A stretch of 64,000 nucleotides of DNA from Glandiceps talaboti (taxonomy: Eukaryota > Hemichordata > Enteropneusta > Spengelidae): positions 12,560,342-12,624,341 of the forward strand of contig NC_135549.1 in assembly GCF_964340395.1 (NCBI RefSeq). The letters run 5' to 3'. Shown here in pieces: positions 53,001 to 62,000 of the stretch. Within the stretch, counting starts at the first letter, position 1, and each line of letters opens with the position of its first letter. The position numbers were made by a program, and so were the translations under genes. The notes below the pieces were generated by a model. That model searched no databases and had not been told where the DNA came from. It saw only the letters and a program-made list of their open reading frames with translations.

Positions 53001-56000
53001 GCTATACTGCCCTCTCTGTTGACAAGAAATGGCCCCCTATTGGTGAGAGATGGAGATGGTCAATAATGCAGCCCTAGTGTCCACTAGTCTAAACTAGTCA
53101 TCCCTGTAATGACAAGTATGAATGTTGCCTTGCTTGTCTTCCAAAACTCTTCAATTCTTTGTCAACAACTCTGACCACAACACTCATATTGATCGGTGTC
53201 TTCACACACCACAATAAAATGACAATCTTCTTACAATTTTCTATCAAACGCCATTCTGCCTGAAAAGTCTCGTTTATACTGCAGAGATCATTTTAGCAAA
53301 GAAATGTTGTACCGAAATGACAGGTGGCATTCATTATCATTTGATCTATTTCTTGTAATGAAAGCAAAACTAAAATAAAGAAAAGATATGCATCATGCAC
53401 TCTTAGGGAAGATACAAACAAAATGTCATCAAAATATCTCTCTACTACTGCAAGTGATTTAATTGTTCCTACATACCTTATGTAGTTACCAAAAACAAGA
53501 TTGCAGTTACTGTAAGCACCATTAAGAAATCAGCAACCTGTAGTGCAGCTATATATCCAAAATGGCTGCCCTCGATTTGCACACTTTTCAGATACACCAA
53601 CACTGTTTGATACACCCACATCAATCTTTCTAGTTTGACAATTTTTTTACAAATACTACAACCTACCTGGTTGACCTTAAATGTATTTCTTTCAATAAAA
53701 TTCTATCACTCTACATGAGTCTACTATCAATTTGACGTGGAACCTTACCAAGAATACAAAGTGGAATCCTTCACAAATAACAGAGTTATCAACCGTTATT
53801 TCTCGTCTGTTCAACACCACCACCCCATAGGCTGTGTTGACAGTTCTCTCATTAGTCAAATATCTATTCAAACTCAATATGGTAATCAAAGCTTGATGCC
53901 AATATTAGTTTACGTGGACTCATCTTTCAGTTTTGTAATATGAGTTTTGTCAAAAAATACTTGGGATCGGGATGGGATGGGAAAACATTTTTATCACTAA
54001 AGTATGACATACTTTCGTGATAACTGTAGATATAACTTGGAACCATGCACCTCCCCACATGGATGAGGTTACATAAAAGCAAGCTTGCTCACGGGAAGTT
54101 CTGTTTATGATCAAAACACAGATAATATACCATTACCAACACACTTGTGTTGCCATCACAGATGCCTGGTATAAGGCAAAATGATATAAAGGTCACAAAC
54201 TTTGTTTCTGAATGTAACCTTGGTTTCAGAAGGGAACAAATAAATTTTGGTGTAGTTTTCTTAATGAAATTTAGAATGTCTCCCATATATTTGACCTTTT
54301 CAAAGAGTACATTCCCTTTGCCCTTGGAGGACATCTCTTGTCCGAGACTGTCTACTTCATATGAATATTAGCAACATGACAAAAAGAATGTATGGTATGT
54401 CCATGGCAACAGCTCTTCAAAGCAGTCTCCATGTCAAAGGTGACACAATGAGGGCAGTCTTTATCATGTATACACTATCATGGTGGCAGTGGGAGGTGCT
54501 ATCAATGGCTGCCACAGTATATTCTATGTACATCCAGCGAAGTGTCTTTTTTATGTCTAATAAGTTACAGCATCTAAATCAAGGAAGTTGTCCAAACTTT
54601 TGATCACCAACATTTTGTCAATTTCACCAGACAGCTGGATTACATGTACTATACGTTGTAAATCAGATCCTATTTGCTAAACAGTACTTGATTTTTGATA
54701 ACGAAAAAAGAGAACGTTGACACTTAGCTGCACAAACATCTTACATGTTCAGTATCTAGGACTTTTCAGTTGACATCACATGGGCACTTGCATGACATTG
54801 TGAAAATTGAATAGTTTGTATATGAACTGTCTGAATGTAACTGTAGAGTCTGTGATCAGTATACAGACCCCCATTAGCAATTTATGTAATACTGAACTTA
54901 ATAGACATTACTTTGTGTATGTGTAAATCAACAGAGACTGCAAGCACCATTCACATCTCACATGATATCACCCGTTCCATATTTCACCCCTGCTGTATAT
55001 TCATAACATATACATTTACAGTTGCTCTCATCAAACATACAATATTGCTATGGTATTAAACACTATCTCAACAAGCCCAGACTAAACTCCAGCTGTGTGG
55101 CCATATTAAATTCCCACATTGCCAATCACTATTTCAATTCCTTTATGACAGAGAACTGTGTTATTAATACCACAACAAACTATCAAAAATATGTTTGATT
55201 AACTGCTGATGTTCTTACAGTCGCTACAGTTGACCTCTGATGTTCAAATTACACTGGTCCAAGAAGTAGCCAATGGCAAGGACTATCTAGTCAAAAGTAT
55301 TTTTAATTGCAACGAGTAACACTGAAGTAAAGCACTTTCTATATGTGCTACACTTGTTTATAGCATTCATATCAAGTGTAAAGGTATACTGTTTCAATTG
55401 GTTAATTTACAAGCCTAGAATGTGGCCTTTGTAATGTGGTCAATTAGCAAATGAAACAGTATAATTTTACACATGATATGGATGTTATAAATGATTGTGG
55501 TACATACCGAAAACGCTTCACTTTGGTGTTATCGGTTGTAAATAATTTGGTCTTTTCAATTTGTTATTTGCAAAGCTTTGAAAACAATACAGGTGATGAA
55601 AAAGTGATCAGATGCCAAACCAAGAACACTATAAGAGTCAAGTCTCTCTTGCTCCTTTCATTCTTTCTTAAATACCAACTTAGCCAAGCATCGTCATCAC
55701 ATCTGCTTCCTGTGGTCAAAGGTCATTGGACACCTGCACCTGTTCACCTACATAGTTGTTTATGATATACTAAGTATTTTTATTTAAAATAGAATTATCA
55801 TCATTACTGAAATTTGAATAAAATAGGTGTTGAATCATATGCCAATTACTGTTCTCTGTTAGACTTGTTCAATCATTCAGAAGATTGCCAACCATACAAT
55901 TTCAACACATAATGAGATGAAATCAATGAACATCTCTTTAACGTTAAACTGCACATACATACTATGTAACTATCAAACAAACAAACAAACAAACACCTCT

Positions 56001-59000
56001 AACACTGCATATCCAACAAATATACTCTATACCAACACAGGACAATAATTCATTCACAACACACATAAAGATCAAAATGAAATGACATACCAAGACTTTG
56101 AATGGCCCACCAGTGATAGCAACACCACCAAACTTGATGTCCAAAGTATAGCGTCCTGTAGCTGGGCATGTCCAAACAATGTCAAATGTACCATCGCCAT
56201 TGTCGATTACTTTCACATCTCCAACATCAGTGCCATCGGGAGCTGTCACAGTTGCAGTGACACGTCCTTTACCAGCATCACGCGAGTTGACTTTAATGAC
56301 AGTCTCTTCCTGCACTGTGACAGTCTTTGTGATGGTCTCTCCTGCAAAATGATAAGGTCATAAGGTCATAAATCAGAGGTCACAGCTGACAAATGACATA
56401 CATATATAACTTGTGTAATATCTCACTAACACCTCAAACTCCTATAAAAAAAAATTTGACCATTTGACGGAAGTTCAAATTTGAAACATTGAAACCACAA
56501 GCAGTATTGACAAATTAGAAATGTATACATTAGAAGTTCCAGCATAATTGAAGACTCAAGCTGTGAGTTCATCATACTAGAAGTGCCAAGGATTCCAGTC
56601 GTGATATCTTCACCACTTTTTCAAAAACTCTGACTTTCATAAAAAAAACAAACATTGCGTCTCAAACTACAATCCATTCCCTCCAAAATTTGACCTGGTA
56701 CACGTGTTCCAGGGGATCACACGACTTGGCAGAAATGCTCAGAAAACTAGCAAACCAATTCAGAAAAAAAAGAGCCGCTAAAAGCGAGACAGTACAAAGA
56801 ACACTATGTAGAAACAGGCACAGTACTTCTAGGGTACATTCTTGGGATAGGCAGTAGGGATAGACAAACATTTGATGGAAATTGTCAACATTACATTAGA
56901 GGAAGACACGTACACATAGCTTGTTTGCTGTAAGACGAACACTATACTGGTCTAGCATTAACAGGTGCAAGAACTAAATATGGACAGACATACAGTCATG
57001 TTAGCTTGGATGAAGACAAACGGATTACCATGCATCCACAGCAAACTACTCAAAAGGCTACATATATCATATTGCATTACACAAATGAACACACAGACAT
57101 CTCTTAATTCAAGATGACACTACACCATATATTTACTTGGCCTAATTCTCAATCTCTTAGTCATTTGATCAGATGACTTAACGTCATTTGATCACATGAA
57201 TACGTGATTTGACCACTTGTTTGGAACATTTTTATGGTATTTTATGGTATTTCAATTTTAAAAAAGTCATTATGATCTTTTGATGAGGTATTAATCTTTC
57301 ATTTTTTTACACTCCAAATAAGTTTCTCTGACTGCACATTTTAACTGATGACAGTTGGAGAACAGCCTATTAGAATTTGACAAAGAAACATTAACTGGCA
57401 AAAATTCCTACAACAAAAATTATAGTGAATTCAATTTCAACCCTTCCCATTTATAAATTACAGTCAAGTACATTTTTATAACATGAAAACAAATACAATA
57501 ACAAACACATAAAATATTGAAAGTGGACTTTTTTGAAAAGAAATGTTAGTGTTATCTCATTAAAAGTCAGCCATTACATATTATATTGGTATTTCCTAGA
57601 GATTCCATGCTGTTAGCAGCTGTCGACTTGCATTGGTATCTCCATCTATCAAATTGTGCCTTTCATGCACCACTAAAAATACAACACTAGGTTAGTATGT
57701 CAAATTATAGAAGATCAAAAAAAAAATATGATCTGAATTCCAAGCCAACCTCTAAAACTACAGCAATTTTATCAAAAGAAGAGAAAGTCAGCCATGGATA
57801 CACACTATGAATGGTTGCCATGACAATGTATGACACCTGTGAAAAGTCACATGATCTGAAAAACAATGTGAGGAATTAATGATGTTGGGATGGAGTGCAG
57901 AATGGTGGGTAGACAAACAGGGTTGTAGACAGGGGGACTCTGATAGTGTTAAAATTGTTTGGAGTTTCTGCTTTTTCACTCCTTTTTTTTGTATGTGTTT
58001 CAGGAGTGTTATTCTCCTTACTTGTAGTTGTTGTTGTTGTAGTAGTAGTAGAAGTGGACTCATAAGATGAGACAGAGCCCTCCGAGCCGGTGCTCATGCG
58101 TCTGACAATAGGTATGTCCACATCCCCGCATTTTACACCTGTAAATGGAATTAGAGTGGATAAAAAAGGAAGGGTCACAAATTACTGTTACACCTGGAAC
58201 AATCAAGCTTATTTCAACCAATGAGACAATCCTTTGAAGGAGGGGGGTGTAGGGGGGAGGGAAGGGAAGGGGGAGACTACTGGACTGGTAGCAGTTAGGG
58301 CTTTTAGTGGATACTACATACAGGGAGAGATGGTTCTACAGTTCGCAATATCTTACCATAATTATTTCAGCATGCCTCCCTACTATATTTCTGACTGGTA
58401 CAATTGCTGATGTTGATAGTATTACAAAGGTAATGGTGTGTATGATGTGTTGTATGCTATGAGTACAATGAGATGAGTTAATGTGTTCTGAGCTAAGTAG
58501 TTCACAACTAAGGCTCTTGACATCCACAAACTCTATCTAAATACAATTTTGAGGAAATAGACAAAACCCTGCATAATTTGACATATCTGATATCATATTA
58601 GTATTCACTCTAGTTGCTAGACAGTTGCCAACATTTCAAACATACCCTAAATGTACTTTGTTGTTAGGTTTTTGCCAACGTTTGAAACATATCCTAAGCA
58701 AATACTTGGTATGATGGTGAACATGAATCTCTGGCAATTTAAGTTCAAAACTGTATCTTATGTAACTTTTAGTCAAACACAAATTTCTTATGATTCATAA
58801 ATAAATTCCCTTTTTATCCTTAGAATGGACTTCCACACTAACTAATACACAAGTTTGGCCAATATGTTAACCCTGACTTATATCTAGCCATTCAAGTTTA
58901 GCCAATATATTAACCCTGACTTATCTAGCCATTCAAATTTAGCCAATATATTAACCGACTTATCTAGCCATTCAAGTTTAGCCAATATGTTAACCCTGAC

Positions 59001-62000
59001 TTATATCTAGCCATTCAAATTTAGCCAATATATTAACCCTGACTTATCTAGCCATTCAAATTTAGCCAATATATTAACCGACTTATCTAGCCATTCAAGT
59101 TTAGCCAGTATATTAACCCTGACTTATATCTAGCCATTCAAGTTTAGCCAGTATATTAACCCTGACTTATATCTGGCCATTCAAATTTAGCCAATATATT
59201 AACCCTGACTTATCTAGCCATTCAAATTTAGCCAATATATTAACCGACTTATCTAGCCATTCAAGTTTAGCCAGTATGTTAACCCTGACTTATATTTAGC
59301 CATACAAGTTTAGCCAGTATATTAACCCTGACTTATCTAGCCATTCAAGTTTAGACAGTATGTTAATTAACCCTGACTTGCTATGCACACTAGCATTCAT
59401 ACATTTGTATTCACCTGCTAATGTATACCAGCATTTGGCAATGTAATCCCCTGCTATGTATACTACCAGTAGTAACTAATGTCATGTATAATTTCCCTGC
59501 TATATACAGTTGCACTTGTGTCATGTGTATTCCTCTGCAATATATACTAGCATTCGTGCCAGGAGAATCCCCTGCTATGTATACCAATACTCATGTCAAT
59601 GATTCCCCTGTACTGTATACCAGCCCTCAAGTCAATGGATTCCTATGCGATGTATACTAGTTCGTGTCATGTGCATTAATACTCATGTTGTGTATACTAA
59701 CACTCATGTCAGGTATATTCCCCAGGTATCATGTATACCAGCACCCATCAATGTATTCCCCTGCTACATGTATCTATACCAGTACTCATCAATGTATTCC
59801 CCTGCTATGTATACTAGTACTCATCAATGTATTCCCCTGCTATGTATACTAGCACTCATCAATGTATTCCCCTGCTATGTATAACAGCACTCATCAATGT
59901 ATTCCCCTGCTATGTATACTAGCACTCATCAATGTATTCCCCTGCTATGTATAACAGCACTCATCAATGTATTCCCCTGCTATGTATACTTAAGCATTCA
60001 TGTTATCTGTATTCCCATGCCCGTTATACAAACACGTGTGTCATGTTGTCTGTTAACTGTCCCCTTGATTAGAATACCAGTAACCATATCATATATTGTA
60101 CCCTGCTTAGTATACCAGCAAACACAAAAACATGTAATCTTGAGGATTTTTACGATCAATTACTAATATCAGAAGTGCAAATAATGGTTCCAAGAATGAG
60201 TGTAGTTCACATACATGTGTCCCTGAGAATTCTCATATATATAATGAAAAGGGGAAGGGTGACATTGAAATGTCTGGTAAAAATATTGACTGAGATGGAA
60301 TATTTACCATCAATAACAATAATCATACAACAAAGAAGTTCAATAAATAAAATGTGACTAAAATGAAATAGTGGTTTTAACACTGAAAACCATGAATTTT
60401 CATAGATTCTGGTTTGGTACCAACCGCTCTGTATGCAAACATACATTAAGTGAAAGCCTTGGATAACATATTCAACAATAGCAGTCTAATGATTGGCTAA
60501 GAAGGGACCCTGGGCCTACAGAATAGCCAATCAATGATACAGGCCTGTTGAAACTAAATTTACATACAGAGTAGTTTGGTACCAGATGTTTCACTTTGTG
60601 TCACCCCTTTCCTTTTTTTTTTTAGCATAATAGAGTTGTGCTTGCTGGGTATACAAGCACCAAAGGTTTATTACCATACATATTTAGTCATGCTTTCCAT
60701 GAGGATTCTTAGTTATAGATAGTATAATTTCACCCTCAAATGTCAATATATACTAGAAGGCACCTCAAAAATAACTAACACTATTTCAAGTTAACTTTTG
60801 ATAGACTAATGAAAAGCAGTTTGGACAAATAAAAATGTGGTAAACAAATGCAAAAACTCCCCAAAAAACGTGATACACAAATTGATTTCTTAATTTATTA
60901 AGTCACTTTTTTAAACTGCTACAGAATATTTTCCTTTTATTGGCAAAACAATGCTAGTTCTTGGTCCTTGAATTTAGATGATACATATATTTTTTTCTTT
61001 TTTCTTTACTGAGATATTCAGAATCAGTGTGAGAGTTATGATTTCACTCTGTCCATGATGTGCACAATTTTGAGGTGATCGCTTGTATATATTGACACCG
61101 TAGCAGTGACAACTGCTTGTTTGGACTTTCTTGAAATGGTTCGATCCAAAAGATATGACCACGTCAACATAATCAAGTGATTCATGCAGCCATTTTTATG
61201 GCAACTCTAGTCACAATATCACACTGCATATAAAATAAAAAGGTCATTTAGAAGATAGTATAATAGATTGATATGTATACAGAAAGAAACTACACAGCCA
61301 AGATAACACATGCACTCTGAAAACGTTACTCTAAGTGCATTATTTGCTATCCATTGCATTACAAAGTAGATGCTTTAGGTCCTGTTAGTGTAAAAAGAAA
61401 TGCACTCCTTAAAAAGAAGATTAATGTTAGAATTAGAATACTTAATATAGATTTCACAAACCGTTGTCAAAAATAATCGTTTTAAAAAAAAAATACACAC
61501 CACACATTGACCTGTCCACCCTTCATCCTGTTGAGCAATGATGTCCATTTACTAAAATGCAATTGGATGATACCATACAGCAGGAAGTAAAGGGGTGGAA
61601 AGGATAAGGAGAAGGGGCAGGACAAACTTACCGATAATCTGGCATTTGCTTGCATCACCAGTAGGAGTGGTACGAACGTGCCATGGTGCAGATGGTACTA
61701 GGTCTCCACCGTATTTCACTGTGATTGTGTAACGGCCGACATCTTTTGGTGTGTAGCATATTTTGTAGGTTCCATCACCATTATCAATGATGTCTGGTTT
61801 GATGTGCTTGCCATTGGCATCCTGGTTTTGGAGAAAGAGTGTTCATAAACAACTAAAATATATTCATCTCAATGTGTCAGTTTTCTAGATGAATGTGTGT
61901 TTCTGATACCATGCACTTATGTCATAGCAGCTATAGCCTGATTAGATACCATAGCTGGGTAGAGGGTTTTTGCTATGCTTTGGCAACATTGGTAACAGAA

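Larger units (their letters stand above)
30644..56090 (-). other. Giant filamin intron (25.4 kb) at the repeat 15/16 junction
   Basis: Flanking exons are contiguous in protein (GGPFKVL then AEEGPPRTD), so no constitutive exon is missing. Contents: CACAT satellite-like repeats (30838-31440), GACA and TAAC microsatellites (34881-35430), a MITE-like element (36836-36946), G runs (36445-36460), C-rich tract (about 43000-43023), TG/TCTG tract (43954-44092), telomere-like hexamers (45588-45604), dimeric minisatellite (46956-47160), duplicated 37-bp motif (48715-48790), 28-31-bp repeats (51430-51660) and a CTCF-like motif (52632-52645). Long stretches between (31450-34870, 37000-43900, 44100-46900, 47200-51400, 52700-56090) are AT-rich with no recognised gene. 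No open frame over 134 codons carries a domain. Confidence 0.85.
58139..61631 (-). other. Filamin intron (3.5 kb) with two minisatellites
   Basis: Contains the 39-43-bp array at 58856-59385 and the 35-bp array at about 59420-60000. G-rich tract at about 58236-58275. 60000-61631 is AT-rich with no recognised element. Confidence 0.8.

Noticed and set aside
60174-60446. Frames on both strands of about 60-79 codons
   Set aside because: AT-rich intronic sequence with no domain or splice support.
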